Below, one piece after another: positions 50,537-59,871 of a stretch of DNA of 64,000 nucleotides (within the stretch, counting starts at the first letter, position 1; every line of letters starts with the position of its first letter). The notes under the pieces are model-generated. The model worked only from the letters and a program-made list of their open reading frames with translations. It had not been told where the DNA came from and searched no databases. Source of the DNA: Streptomyces broussonetiae (GTDB taxonomy: Bacteria > Actinomycetota > Actinomycetes > Streptomycetales > Streptomycetaceae); assembly GCF_009796285.1 (NCBI RefSeq), contig NZ_CP047020.1:1364001-1428000 (forward strand), written 5' to 3'. Position numbers and translations under genes: made by a program.

Positions 50537-52456
50537 TCAGCCTCTGTCCGGCGCCGCCAACCGGTGCAGCCGTAGGGCCAGTTGGATCTCCAGGGCGCGG
50601 GCGGGCGTCTGCCAGTCCGCGCCGAGCAGCCTGCCCACCCGCTCCAGCCGCTGGGCCACCGTGTTGACATGGACGTGGAGAGTGTCCTTGGTGCGGGCCG
50701 GGCTCATCCCGCAGGCGAAATACGCCTCCAGGGTCTGCAGCAGTTCCGTTCCGCGCCGCTCGTCGTACCCCGCCACCGGGCCGATGGTCCGCTCCACGAA
50801 GCCAGTGATGTCCCGTTCGCCCGCGAGGAGCAGGCCGAGAAAGCCGAAGTCCTCGGCCGCCGCGCCGTCCCCGGCCCGGCCCAGCAGGTGCAGCGCGTCC
50901 AGGCAGCGACGGCCCTCGGCGTAGGCGGCGGTGACGGTCTCGGGGTGCGCGGCGAGGGCGGTGACGGGCGCGGAGGCGCCGACCGTGACCGGCTGCCGGA
51001 CGGCCGTGCCCAGGTGGCGGGCGGTGCGGCGGGCCAGCTCCGTGGCACTGTCGCCGGCCCCGAGCGGCAGCAGCAGGACGGTGCCGCCGTCGCGCGCGGC
51101 GGCGAGGCCCTGCCGGGTGGCGGCGAGGTGGGAGGCGGCCGACCACAGACGGCGGCGGGCCGCGGCCTCCTCGTCGGCGTCGGCCGCCGGGCCGTCCAGA
51201 CGTGCGGCGAGTACGACATGGGTCGCGTCCAGGTCGGCGTGCAGCCGGTCGGCGCGTTCGCGCAGCAGCCGAGGGTCCCGGTCGCGGGCGTCCAGCAGAT
51301 CGTCCAACAGCTCGCCGCGCACGCGCTGTTCGGCCTCGGCGGCGGATCGGCGGGCGAGCAGGAGCAGCGAGGTGACCATGGCCGCCCGCTCCAGTGTGCG
51401 CTGGTCCACGGGGTCCAGGCCGGGGTGTCCGCGCAGGACCAGCGCGCCGAGCAGTTCGCCGCCCGCGGCCACCGGGGCGATCCAGTCCGTGCCGTGACGT
51501 ACGGCGTGCCCCTCGGCCCGGGATGCCTCGAGCGCCTCGGCCGGTGCCGCGGCGGCCTCGGTGAACTCGACAGTGGCGTCGAGGACTTGGGAGACGGCGG
51601 CGGCGACGTCGTGCACCCCGCCGCCGCGCAGGACGAGTTCGGCGAGCCGGTCGTGGACGTCGGAGGCACGCTCGACGGCGGCGCTGCGGTCCCGGATGAT
51701 CTCGTTGGCGCGCTCCAGGCCGGCCAGCGCGGCGCGGGTCTCGGTGATCAGGTTGGCGGTGTCGATCGCGGCGGCGGCGAGCGCGGCGAAGGAGCCGAGC
51801 AGGGCGATCTGTACGCGTTCGAAGACGCGTGCCCGGCGGTCGGCGGCGAAGAGGACCCCGATGACATGCGGGCCGAGCATGAGGGGCACGCCGAGGATGG
51901 CGACCAGTCCCTCGTCACGGACCCCGGCGTCGATGGTGAGGGTGTGCTGGAAGCGGGCGTCCTGGAAATAGTCGTCGGTGACGTACGGCCGGGTGGTCTG
52001 CGCGACCAGCCCGCCGAGCCCCTCCCCCAGGCCCAGCCGCAGCTGCTGGAAGCGCGCGGAGACCGAGCCCTCCGTCACCCGCATATAGGTGTCGCCGCGT
52101 GCCGGGTCGTGCAGGGTGAGGTAGGCGACGTCCGTGCCGAGCAGGGAGCGGGCGCGCTGGACGATGGCCTGCAGAACGGCGTCCAGATCGCGCAGGCCCG
52201 CGAGGTCGTGGGCGGTCTCGAAGAGTGCGGACAGCTCCGCCTCCCGGCGCCGTCGCCCCTCCAGCTCGGCGCGGACGCGCAGGGCGAGCAGTCTGGTCTG
52301 TTCCAGTTCGGCGACGCGGTCGGCCGGGCGTCCCTCGGCGCGCGCGAGCAGCACCGGCTGCTCGTAGGCCTCCACGGAGGCGTCGCGGGCCAGCAGCTCG
52401 AGGTACGGGGCCTCGGGGCCGTGGCCGAGGACCGGCTGAACGTGATCGCGAGACAT
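50537..52456 (-). CDS. GAF-domain PucR-type transcriptional activator
   Basis: 639 residues. A GAF sensor domain occupies about 85-240 (TAHDLAGLRDLDAVLQAI, DVAYLTLHDPARGDTYMRV, GVPLMLGPHVIGVLFAADRR); a coiled, Ala-rich middle with a second GAF-like part (about 300-400) follows; the C-terminus has the CdaR GGDEF-like segment and the PucR helix-turn-helix (LLQTLEAYFACGMSPARTKDTLHVHVNTVAQRLERV). Such activators control short catabolic operons. The 3-hydroxybutyrate dehydrogenase gene lies directly upstream on the same strand and is the likely target. The start is ATG, with a second in-frame ATG six codons upstream as alternative. Confidence 0.9.
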   Translation of the reverse strand: MSRDHVQPVLGHGPEAPYLELLARDASVEAYEQPVLLARAEGRPADRVAELEQTRLLALRVRAELEGRRRREAELSALFETAHDLAGLRDLDAVLQAIVQRARSLLGTDVAYLTLHDPARGDTYMRVTEGSVSARFQQLRLGLGEGLGGLVAQTTRPYVTDDYFQDARFQHTLTIDAGVRDEGLVAILGVPLMLGPHVIGVLFAADRRARVFERVQIALLGSFAALAAAAIDTANLITETRAALAGLERANEIIRDRSAAVERASDVHDRLAELVLRGGGVHDVAAAVSQVLDATVEFTEAAAAPAEALEASRAEGHAVRHGTDWIAPVAAGGELLGALVLRGHPGLDPVDQRTLERAAMVTSLLLLARRSAAEAEQRVRGELLDDLLDARDRDPRLLRERADRLHADLDATHVVLAARLDGPAADADEEAAARRRLWSAASHLAATRQGLAAARDGGTVLLLPLGAGDSATELARRTARHLGTAVRQPVTVGASAPVTALAAHPETVTAAYAEGRRCLDALHLLGRAGDGAAAEDFGFLGLLLAGERDITGFVERTIGPVAGYDERRGTELLQTLEAYFACGMSPARTKDTLHVHVNTVAQRLERVGRLLGADWQTPARALEIQLALRLHRLAAPDRG

Positions 52457-52505
52457 GGTCACAGGATTCCGCATCGACGGCCCAGCCGGTCGGGCCTGTG
52501 GACAA

Positions 52506-52612
52506 CTCCCGGGCTTCGTGACTTCCGGGCTGATGGACCTCCGGGCTTCCCGGCGTTCCTGGCCTCCCGGGCGTTCGTGGGCCTCCCCGGGCGTTCCTGG
52601 CCTCCCGGGCCG
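52506..52612. repeat. degenerate tandem repeats between bdhA and the PucR gene
   Basis: Repeated blocks of the type GGGCGTTCCTGGCCTCCC, with variants GGGCTTCCCGGCGTTCC and GGGCGTTCGTGGGCCTCCC, a unit of about 25-28 bases repeated three to four times. It fills most of the gap between the two genes. CCCGGG elements within it can pair, so it may act as a weak terminator or attenuator. Confidence 0.6.
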
Positions 52613-52628
52613 GAGGTTCTCCTCTTCC

Positions 52629-53444
52629 TCAGTGAGCCGTCCACCCACCGTCGAGGACGAGTGAGGTGCCGGTGACGAAGGACGCCTGCGGGCTGCACAG
52701 GTAGGCCACGGCCTCGGCGACCTCGTCCGGTTCGATGAGCCGGTGGACGGCACTGTCCTTGAGCAACACCTCGGAGACCACCCGCTCCTCGGGGATGCCG
52801 TGCACCCGTGCCTGGTCGGCGATCTGCTTCTCGACCAGGGGCGTGCGCACATAGGCCGGATTCACACAGTTCGAGGTCACCCCGTGGGCGGCACCTTCCA
52901 GAGCGGCCGTCTTGGACAGGCCCTCGAGACCGTGTTTGGCCGCCACATAGGCCGATTTGAAAGCGGAGGCGCGCAGACCATGGACGGAGGACACATTGAC
53001 GATCCGGCCCCAGCCCTGTGCGTACATGTGCGGCAGGGCACCGCGGATGAGCCGGAAGGGCGCCTCCAGCATCACGGTCAGCACGGCGTGGAAGACCTCC
53101 GGCGGGAAGTCCTCGATGGGGCGCACCAGTTGCAGGCCCGCGTTGTTGACCAGCACGTCCGTCCCGGCGGCGGCCCGCTCGGCGGCATCGAGGTCGGTGA
53201 GGTCCACGACGTGCGGAACGACGGTCCCGGGAAGGTCGGCGGCCCGTTCCGCCTGCGCGGCGAGTTCGGCCAGGCCGGCCGCGTCACGGTCGACGGCCCG
53301 CACCTCGGCCCCGGCGGCGGCGAGCCGCAGCGCGCAGGCGCGGCCGATGCCGCCGGCGGCACCGGTGACGAGGGCGGTGCGACCGCCGAGGTCGAGGGCG
53401 AGGGGCTGGGCGCGAGGGCCGGGCGGGGGGTTGGACGCGGTCAT
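52629..53444 (-). CDS. bdhA: 3-hydroxybutyrate dehydrogenase (SDR family)
   Basis: 271 residues. SDR motifs: cofactor loop TGAAGGIG, VLVNNAGLQLVRPIEDFP, Ser in IVNVSSVHGLRAS, Tyr-x3-Lys in SAYVAAKHGLEGLSKTAALE, and C-terminal CVNPAYVRTPLVEKQI, LLKDSAVHRLIEPDEVAEAVAYL. QLVRPIEDFP and YVRTPLVEKQIADQA are characteristic of D-3-hydroxybutyrate dehydrogenases, which interconvert 3-hydroxybutyrate and acetoacetate with NAD. The N-terminus is extended by ~17 Pro-rich residues. A PucR-type activator follows on the same strand after repeats. Confidence 0.88.
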   Translation of the reverse strand: MTASNPPPGPRAQPLALDLGGRTALVTGAAGGIGRACALRLAAAGAEVRAVDRDAAGLAELAAQAERAADLPGTVVPHVVDLTDLDAAERAAAGTDVLVNNAGLQLVRPIEDFPPEVFHAVLTVMLEAPFRLIRGALPHMYAQGWGRIVNVSSVHGLRASAFKSAYVAAKHGLEGLSKTAALEGAAHGVTSNCVNPAYVRTPLVEKQIADQARVHGIPEERVVSEVLLKDSAVHRLIEPDEVAEAVAYLCSPQASFVTGTSLVLDGGWTAH

Positions 53445-53498
53445 GCGCCGACCCTAGACGGAGCCCACCCGTCACCACATGTGGCGTGCACCCACACT

Positions 53499-53978
53499 TC
53501 AGTTGATGGTCATAGGGTCAAACCATGTGGGTGCCTCGGACATGGCCTGCTTGATCCGGAAGAGGCCGAACTCGTGCAGATCGGGCAGCGCGTCCACGGC
53601 GAACCAGCCCACTTCCAGCGACTCGTCGTCGTTGACCCGGGCGCTGCCGCCCACGGCGCGGCAGCGGACGGTGATGTCCATGTACTGGCAGGTGTCACCG
53701 TTGGGGTAGGTGACCGGCTCCAGGGCCTGGACCAGGACGACCCGCTCGGCGACGCAGTGCACCGCCGTCTCCTCGAAGACCTCCCGCACGGCGCAGGCCG
53801 CGGGCTGCTCACCCGGGTCCGGGATGCCGCCGATCACCGACCACTTGCCGTTGTCGACCCGGCGGCCCAGCAGCACTCTGCCCTCGTCGTCGAAGACGAT
53901 CGCGGTGACCCCGGGCAGCCAGAGCAACTGCTGTCCGGCGGCGGCCCGCAGCGTACGGATGAAGTCAGGAGTAGCCAT
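53499..53978 (-). CDS. Nudix hydrolase
   Basis: 159 residues. The Nudix box is GGIPDPGEQPAACAVREVFEETA (split here: GGIPDPGEQ and REVFEETAV), with the REVxEE metal-binding glutamates intact; the usual final Gly is Ala. Before it stands GVTAIVFDDEGRVLLGRRVDNGKWSVI. The family hydrolyses nucleoside diphosphates linked to another group; specificity cannot be told. It lies 54 bases upstream of the 3-hydroxybutyrate dehydrogenase gene on the same strand. The first ATG in frame is used. Confidence 0.9.
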   Translation of the reverse strand: MATPDFIRTLRAAAGQQLLWLPGVTAIVFDDEGRVLLGRRVDNGKWSVIGGIPDPGEQPAACAVREVFEETAVHCVAERVVLVQALEPVTYPNGDTCQYMDITVRCRAVGGSARVNDDESLEVGWFAVDALPDLHEFGLFRIKQAMSEAPTWFDPMTIN

Positions 53979-54045
53979 GGCCCGACCCTAACGGGCCGGG
54001 CTCGAGCTTTGTCGCCGGTCCAGGAGGCGTACGCCGGTCGTACGG

Positions 54046-55653
54046 TCAGGCGCCACCGGCGCGGCGGCCGCGCAGCCCGGACCCGATCGCCCAGCCGACG
54101 CCGCCGGCGGCGACCAGCACCAGAGCCATCTCCGGCAGGATGCCCAGCTCGGTCGCCGGGGTCTTGGAGGTGCGCAGCGGCACCTTCTGCACGAGATAGG
54201 CGGGCACGAACATGCCGGTCTTCTGGGTGATCTTCCCGTCCGGCATGATGACTGCGCTGACGCCGCTGGTCACCGGCACGGTGACGGTGCGGCTGTGCTC
54301 GACGGCACGGATCCGGGACATGGCGAGCTGCTGGTAGGTCATCTCGCTGCGGTCGAACGTGGCGTTGTTGCTGGGCACGGAGATCATCTCCGCGCCGTGC
54401 GTGACGGTGTCCCGCACCGCCCAGTCGAAGGCGGCCTCGTAGCAGGTGGCCAGACCCACCTTGGCGCCGTCGAGGTCGAACACGCCGGGCTTGCTGCCCC
54501 GGCTGAAGTCCTGGCGGACCATGCCGGTCCAGTTCTTGTTGATCGCGCCGACGAGCCCGCGCAGCGGGAGGTACTCGCCGAACGGCTGTATCTGCCGCTT
54601 GTCGTAGGTCTGCGTCGGCCCCTTGACCGGGTCCCACAGGATCTGCTCGTTCAGCAGCTTCCCGTCGCGCTCCACGACTCCGCCGACCGAGATGGGCACA
54701 CCGACCGCCTTGGCGGCCTCGTTGATGACGACGGCCGCGTCGGGGTTGGCGAAGGGGTCGATGTCGGATGAGTTCTCCGGCCACAGCACGAAGTCGGGCC
54801 TCGCGACCTTGCCCGCCTTGACGTCGGCGGCGAGCCTGAGCGTCTCGCGCACGTGGTGGTCGAGCACGGCCCGCCGCTGGGCGCTGAACTCCAGCCCCGA
54901 GCGCGGCACGTTGCCCTGGATGACGGCAACGGTCCGGGTGCCGTCCTCGGCCTTGTCGCTCACGAGCGGCCGGGCGGCGACCGCGCCCACCACCGGGACG
55001 GCCACGCTCAGCAGCGCGGCGGCCGCGGCCCCGCGCCACACGGCCCGGCTCCGGCGCTTCTCGGCGATCAGCCGGCCGGCCTCGTACAGACCGAAGCCGC
55101 ACAGGACGACCGCGAAGCCCAGCACCGGGGTGCCGCCCACCGCGGCGAGCGGCAGGAAGACGCCGTCCGCCTGGCCGAAGGCGATCTTGCCCCAGGGGAA
55201 GCCCTGGAAGGGCACACGCGCGCGTACGGCCTCGCCCGCGATCCAGACGGCGGCGGCCCACAGGGGCCAGGCCGGCAGTCTGGAGACGGCTGCGACGCCG
55301 ACGCCGACCAGGGCGATGAAGATCGCCTCGATCGCGACCAGGGCCAGCCAGGGACCAGGCCCGACCTCTACGCCGGTCCATACCAGTAGGGGCAGCAAAA
55401 AGCCCAGGCCGAAGAGGTAGCCGAGGCCCAGAGCCGCCTTCCAGCTCCGACCGCGCAGCACCCAGGCGAAACCGGCGAAGGCGGGCAGCGCCAGCCACCA
55501 CAGGGTGCGCGGCGGAAAGCTGACGTAGAGCAGCACTCCGCAGAGCGCGGAGGCGACGGCCGGGACCAGGCGCAGCAGCCGGGCGCCGCGCGTGCCGGAG
55601 GCGGACGGCTGGAGCTGGTCCGGCTGGTCCACGGAGGTTGCGGTGACGGTCAC
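54046..55653 (-). CDS. lnt: apolipoprotein N-acyltransferase
   Basis: 535 residues from a GTG. Six to seven N-terminal membrane helices (about 27-225) are followed by the nitrilase-like domain with the catalytic triad Glu293 (VLWPENSSD), Lys352 (YDKRQIQPFGEYLP) and Cys404 (GLATCYEAAF), and a C-terminal membrane helix. It adds the third acyl chain to the lipoprotein Cys. The start has no Shine-Dalgarno; a -10-like TACACT lies ten bases upstream, so a leaderless transcript is likely. The upstream frame is open but low-complexity. The 300-base gap to the divergent ligase gene holds only promoters. No polyprenol-mannose synthase is fused. Confidence 0.92.
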   Translation of the reverse strand: MTVTATSVDQPDQLQPSASGTRGARLLRLVPAVASALCGVLLYVSFPPRTLWWLALPAFAGFAWVLRGRSWKAALGLGYLFGLGFLLPLLVWTGVEVGPGPWLALVAIEAIFIALVGVGVAAVSRLPAWPLWAAAVWIAGEAVRARVPFQGFPWGKIAFGQADGVFLPLAAVGGTPVLGFAVVLCGFGLYEAGRLIAEKRRSRAVWRGAAAAALLSVAVPVVGAVAARPLVSDKAEDGTRTVAVIQGNVPRSGLEFSAQRRAVLDHHVRETLRLAADVKAGKVARPDFVLWPENSSDIDPFANPDAAVVINEAAKAVGVPISVGGVVERDGKLLNEQILWDPVKGPTQTYDKRQIQPFGEYLPLRGLVGAINKNWTGMVRQDFSRGSKPGVFDLDGAKVGLATCYEAAFDWAVRDTVTHGAEMISVPSNNATFDRSEMTYQQLAMSRIRAVEHSRTVTVPVTSGVSAVIMPDGKITQKTGMFVPAYLVQKVPLRTSKTPATELGILPEMALVLVAAGGVGWAIGSGLRGRRAGGA

Positions 55654-55957
55654 CCGGGTGAGTGTACGGCGGCTGACCTGGCCACCGACAGCACGGTCCG
55701 CGGGCCGGCCCGGGCCCCACCGCACCTCCGGCCGCCGTCCCGCGGTCCGCCGCGCGACGGGTCCGGGCCGCCAGCACGGATCAGCCGCGCCGGCACGCTT
55801 GCCCCGGCTCGACGATGCGCCGCATCTCGTGCCCAAACCGGTCATCAGCCGCTACGGTGTGCCCAGCCTCGGCAGTGCGGCCGGACTGGGTGCCGTGCCC
55901 TGCCGTGGCCCGACAGGGGCGTTCGGGGACGAGGGGCGGCGGGTGGGCTCGACGGGG

Positions 55958-56992
55958 ATGAGGCCTGCGGCCGGTGCGGACGCGGCGGGCACCAGAGGAA
56001 ACGTTTCTGACGGCGCGGGCATGATTCTGCTCGGCGCCTGCGCGGGATGGGCGCTGCTCACCGCGGCGGCCCATGACGGACGGCCCGAGGGCGTGCTGCT
56101 CGCGGTGCTCGCCGTGACCGCCGGTCATGCCGTCGGCCGGGTCTCCGGAGCCCTGCTGCCCGTCGCCACGCCCTGCGCCGGCGCGCTGGCCGCCCTCGCG
56201 CTGGCCGTGGCGCAGCCCGATCTCTCCCCCGGCTTCTGGTACGCCGCCCCGCTCGGGCACACCGGTGGTACGGCCGCTCTGCTGGCGCTGGCCACCGGAG
56301 CCGCGAGCTGTGCCGCATGGGCCGCGCCCACACCGGCGCTGCGGCTCGGGATGTGGGCGCTGGCCGTCGGGATCGTGCTGACCGGGGCCGCCCTGGGTTC
56401 GGCGGCCGGGTGCGCGGCCGGTGCGGCCGTACTGCTGTGCGCGCTGGCCGCGGGCTCGCCGGTCCGTCGGGGTGTGTCCCTGCTGGGTCTGGCCGTTGCG
56501 GCGGCCCTGGTGGCGGGCACGGCGTGGGCGCTCGCCTCGGATGCCCTGCGCGGCGGGCTCGCGGGCGTGCTCGAGGGCCGGCTCACCGCGCACCGGGTGG
56601 GGCTGTGGCAGGACGCCCTGCGGATGGCCGACCGGAACCGGGGTCTCGGCGTCGGCCCGGACCGGTTCGGGGAGCTGAGCCCGGCGGCGTCACAGACGGT
56701 GCCGGCAGACGGCAAGCCGCATTCGGCCCCGCTTCAGGTGGCGGCGGAGCAGGGCCTGGTCGGGGTCGTACTGATCGCCGCCGTGTTCTGCTGGGTGCTG
56801 CACGCGCTGTGGCGTACGCCGCGCTCGACGCCGGTCGCCCTCACCGCGGGCGCCGCTCTCACGGCCCTGGCCGCGCTGGCCTCGGTGAGCAACGCGCTGA
56901 GCTTCACCTCGGTGACGGCGGGCGCCGGGCTGCTCGCCGGGTGGGCGACGGCGCGGCCCTGGGCGCGCGAGGACGCGGAGCCGCGGCTCTGA
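55958..56992 (+). CDS. O-antigen-ligase-like polytopic membrane protein
   Basis: 344 residues with about nine hydrophobic helices. A long periplasmic-type loop near 205-255 contains HRVGLWQDALRMADRNRG, GVGPDRFGELSP and HSAPLQVAAEQGLVGV, the arrangement of the Wzy/WaaL (O-antigen ligase) superfamily with its catalytic His. In Gram-positive bacteria relatives polymerise or attach surface polysaccharides and teichoic acids. The N-terminus is uncertain: an ATG at this position is used, but the frame is open further upstream and a Met 22 codons later is possible. Divergent from lnt. Confidence 0.72.
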   Translation: MRPAAGADAAGTRGNVSDGAGMILLGACAGWALLTAAAHDGRPEGVLLAVLAVTAGHAVGRVSGALLPVATPCAGALAALALAVAQPDLSPGFWYAAPLGHTGGTAALLALATGAASCAAWAAPTPALRLGMWALAVGIVLTGAALGSAAGCAAGAAVLLCALAAGSPVRRGVSLLGLAVAAALVAGTAWALASDALRGGLAGVLEGRLTAHRVGLWQDALRMADRNRGLGVGPDRFGELSPAASQTVPADGKPHSAPLQVAAEQGLVGVVLIAAVFCWVLHALWRTPRSTPVALTAGAALTALAALASVSNALSFTSVTAGAGLLAGWATARPWAREDAEPRL

Positions 56993-57025
56993 CCGGTGCC
57001 GTCGGCAGTTCACCGGCGCGCGGTC

Positions 57026-57571
57026 TCAGGTGGCAGGACCCGGTGTGACGGTCCGCAACCGGGCCCGGATGACCCGTACCGCGGATTCCGCGTTGTCCAC
57101 GGTGATCGTGAAGGTGTGGCCGTCCCACAGGCGCAGCACGATGCCCTCGCCCCGGCGTACGACCACCGCGGTGCCCTTCTCGGGCCGCCACCGGTAGCCC
57201 CAGCCGCCCCACTGCCGGGGCGTGACCAGGGCGGTGAAGTCGGCACCTGCCACATGGGAGAGCGGGATACGGCGGCGCGGCAGCCCCATGTGGCCGCAGC
57301 GCACCTCGAGGGACTCCTTGTCGAGCCGCAGGTCGACGTGCACGAAGGCGAGCGTGCCGAAGAGGACCAGCAGGCCCGCGGCGATGCAGCCCACGACCGA
57401 CATCGCCAGCGGGGCGATGCCCGAGGTCCATGCCGAGTCCACGGCCAGCTCGATACCGAGCGCCATGCAGGCCGCGCCGACCAGCGCCAGCAGCCACTGG
57501 CAGCGGTTGGTGGCCCGTCCGGTCCAGACATCGGGGTGCGGGGTGTCGTCGGCGTGGGGGTGGTCCCTCAT
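57026..57571 (-). CDS. hypothetical two-TM PH-like membrane protein
   Basis: 181 residues. Two membrane helices (about 24-45 and 55-77, CQWLLALVGAACMALGIEL and LAMSVVGCIAAGLLVLFG) are followed by a soluble C-terminal domain with strands VDLRLDKESLEVRCGHMGLP and RRIPLSHVAGADFTAL, HTFTITVDNAESAV. The pattern of paired helices followed by RRIPLSHVAGAD resembles bacterial PH-domain (bPH) membrane proteins of unknown role. It lies next to the convergent ligase-like gene and has no obvious functional partner. Confidence 0.72.
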   Translation of the reverse strand: MRDHPHADDTPHPDVWTGRATNRCQWLLALVGAACMALGIELAVDSAWTSGIAPLAMSVVGCIAAGLLVLFGTLAFVHVDLRLDKESLEVRCGHMGLPRRRIPLSHVAGADFTALVTPRQWGGWGYRWRPEKGTAVVVRRGEGIVLRLWDGHTFTITVDNAESAVRVIRARLRTVTPGPAT

Positions 57572-57668
57572 GTTTATGAGATTACTCAGGATCCGCTGCG
57601 CGGGCAGGGCGCGGCGGAGCGTGACTGACCCTGGTGGGGGCACAGCGGGCCCACCGATGCCGGACCGG

Positions 57669-58454
57669 TCAGCGCACCGGGCTGACGGACCGCAGGAAGC
57701 GGCCTTCCGCGTAGGACAGGGCGGTGTCCGGGAGCGTGGCCTCGTGGCCGCTGAGCAGCACCGTGAGGGTGGTGTCGGCGACGGCGTGCGGGGCCGGCTC
57801 CGCGCCGATCCGGCGCAGCGCCTGGGCGGCCACCGCCCCGGCGGAGCCGTGCAGCGCCAGCGGCGGGCGGTCCGGGCGCTGGACGGCGGCACGGATCCGC
57901 TCGCCGACCAGCTCGTAGTTGGTGCAGCCGAGGACGACGGTGGTTACGTCCTCGGGGGTGCGGGCGGCAGCGGAGGCGATCGCGGCCTCGACCGCGGCCT
58001 CGTCGGCGTGGTGGATCGCGTCCGCCAGGCCGGGGCAGGCCACCTCGGTGACGGTCGCACCGGCGGCGAACTGCTCGATCAGACCGCGCTGGTAGGCGCT
58101 CCCGGTGGTGGCGGGGGTGGCCCAGATGGCGACATGGCCGCCGCCCGCGGCGGCCGGCTTGATCGCGGGGACCGTTCCGATGATCGGCAGATCCGGTTCG
58201 AAACGGGCCCGCATCTGCGGCAGCGAGTGCACGGACGCGGTGTTGCAGGCGACGATCAGGACATCGGGCCCGTGGGCGGCGGCGGCCTCGGCGACATCGA
58301 GGGCCCGCTGTGTGATGTCCTGTGGGGTGCGCGGCCCCCAGGGCATCCCGTCGGGGTCCCAGGAGAGCACGAGATCCGCGTCGGGCCGCAGCCGCCGTAC
58401 CGCGGCGGCGGCGGGAAGCAGGCCGATTCCGGAGTCCATGAGCGCGATCTTCAC
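57669..58454 (-). CDS. aspartate/glutamate racemase family protein
   Basis: 261 residues. The two catalytic Cys of the Asp/Glu racemase fold are in VACNTASVHSLP (near residue 75) and VVLGCTNYEL (near residue 180). DSGIGLLPAA at the start corresponds to the MurI DSGxGG region. The second domain TTVVLGCTN and SAGAVAAQAL also fit MurI. It interconverts L- and D-Glu or acts on Asp; the divergence from classical MurI makes a paralogue likely. A GTG start is used; no Shine-Dalgarno but TATCGT seven bases upstream suggests a leaderless transcript. Confidence 0.85.
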   Translation of the reverse strand: MKIALMDSGIGLLPAAAAVRRLRPDADLVLSWDPDGMPWGPRTPQDITQRALDVAEAAAAHGPDVLIVACNTASVHSLPQMRARFEPDLPIIGTVPAIKPAAAGGGHVAIWATPATTGSAYQRGLIEQFAAGATVTEVACPGLADAIHHADEAAVEAAIASAAARTPEDVTTVVLGCTNYELVGERIRAAVQRPDRPPLALHGSAGAVAAQALRRIGAEPAPHAVADTTLTVLLSGHEATLPDTALSYAEGRFLRSVSPVR

Positions 58455-58511
58455 CCGGCCACGATAGACGATCGGGCATGACCGACCGCCCGGGTGGGGC
58501 AGACTGCGGCC

Positions 58512-59687
58512 GTGAGCGCCCTGATGTGGATCACCGTCGTCTCGCTGGCCGCCTGGTGCTGGCTGCTGCTGTTCCAGGGCTTCTTCTGGCGCACGGACGT
58601 CCGGCTGCCGGCGCACGGGGAACCGGCGGCGTGGCCGTCCGTGTGTGTCGTCGTGCCGGCCCGGGACGAGGCGGCCGTGCTGCCCGCGAGTCTGCCGTCG
58701 CTGCTGGCACAGGACTATCCGGGGCGGGCGGAGGTCTTCCTCGTGGACGACGGGAGTACGGACGGCACGGGCGAGCTGGCCCGGGAGCTGTCGCGGCGGC
58801 ACGGGGGGCTGCCGCTGACGGTGGGCTCGCCCGGGGAGCCGCCGGCGGGCTGGACGGGCAAGCTGTGGGCGGTTCGGCACGGCATCGGCCTGGCACGCGC
58901 GCGTGATCCCGAGTTTCTGCTGCTGACGGACGCGGACATCGCACACGCTCCGCACAGCCTGCGGGAACTGGTGGCGGCGGCGGACACCGGGGGCTTCGAC
59001 GTCGTGTCGCAGATGGCGCGACTGCGGGTGGAGAGCCTGTGGGAGCGGCTGGTGGTGCCGGCGTTCGTGTACTTCTTCGCGCAGTTGTATCCCTTCCGCC
59101 GGATCAGTAGGAGAAGGTCGCGCACGGCCGCGGCGGCGGGCGGCTGTGTCCTGCTGCGCGCCGGCATGGCCGAGCGGGCCCGCATCCCGGACGCCATCCG
59201 GCACGCCGTGATCGACGACGTGGCGCTCGCGCGCGCGGTCAAGGGCGCCGGAGGGCACGTCTGGCTGGGGCTGGCCGAGCGGGTGGACAGCGTGCGGCCC
59301 TATCCGCGGCTGCACGACCTGTGGCGGATGGTCTCGCGCAGCGCCTACGCCCAGTTGCGGCACAACCCGCTGCTGCTGATCGGTACGGTCGCCGGGCTCG
59401 CCCTGGTCTACCTGGTGCCGCCCGCCGCACTGGTCGCGGGCGCGGCCGACGGCAATGCGCCCACGGCGGTGCTCGGCGCCCTGGCGTGGGCGGGGATGGC
59501 GGGGACGTATCTGCCGATGCTGCGCTACTACGGCCAGCCCGTGTGGCTCGCTCCGCTGCTGCCGTTCACCGCGTTTCTGTATCTGCTGATGACGGTCGAC
59601 TCGGCCGTGCAGCACCACCGGGGGCGCGGGGCCGCCTGGAAGGGCCGTACGTACGCGCGTCCGGATGCCGTGCCCGACGAGGGCTAG
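58512..59687 (+). CDS. family 2 glycosyltransferase, HpnB-like
   Basis: 391 residues. An N-terminal membrane helix (about 5-25), a GT-A catalytic domain with VCVVVPARDEAAVLPA, FLVDDGSTDGTGELA, the DxD-type LLLTDADIAHAP and the VIDDVALARAVKGAG motif, then three C-terminal helices (about 280-370). The family is associated with hopanoid gene clusters (HpnB) in other bacteria, but no hopene genes are seen here. The start used is a GTG 8 bases after a -10-like CAGACT, likely leaderless; an upstream GTG six codons earlier is also in frame. The MITE-like element begins at the last base of its stop codon. Confidence 0.87.
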   Translation: MSALMWITVVSLAAWCWLLLFQGFFWRTDVRLPAHGEPAAWPSVCVVVPARDEAAVLPASLPSLLAQDYPGRAEVFLVDDGSTDGTGELARELSRRHGGLPLTVGSPGEPPAGWTGKLWAVRHGIGLARARDPEFLLLTDADIAHAPHSLRELVAAADTGGFDVVSQMARLRVESLWERLVVPAFVYFFAQLYPFRRISRRRSRTAAAAGGCVLLRAGMAERARIPDAIRHAVIDDVALARAVKGAGGHVWLGLAERVDSVRPYPRLHDLWRMVSRSAYAQLRHNPLLLIGTVAGLALVYLVPPAALVAGAADGNAPTAVLGALAWAGMAGTYLPMLRYYGQPVWLAPLLPFTAFLYLLMTVDSAVQHHRGRGAAWKGRTYARPDAVPDEG

Positions 59688-59859
59688 GCCCTGTCGTCAC
59701 ATTCCCGTCGTCGCCCGAAGGGCGGCCTCGCGGCGTCCGGTGCGTGCTCCCGGCGTGCCGGACGGAAGTCCTCGTACTGGACGTACATGGGCTTTCGCCC
59801 GGTGCGGCGAGAGGGCGTGCCAGGCGTCGCGAGGCAGACGGGAATGTGACGACAGGGCC
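59687..59859. mobile_element. 173-bp MITE-like element with 23-bp perfect terminal inverted repeats
   Basis: The left end GGCCCTGTCGTCACATTCCC (plus GTC) at 59687-59709 is exactly inverted at 59837-59859. The ~127 bases between hold no complete gene; a short minus-strand frame reads YVQYEDFRPARREHAPDAAR. This is the architecture of a non-autonomous miniature element mobilised by a transposase elsewhere. It starts at the last base of the glycosyltransferase stop and ends 12 bases before the TerD stop, squeezed between two convergent genes. No clear target-site duplication is visible. Its hairpin may now serve as a bidirectional terminator. Confidence 0.75.
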
Positions 59860-59871
59860 TCGCACGCCCGG

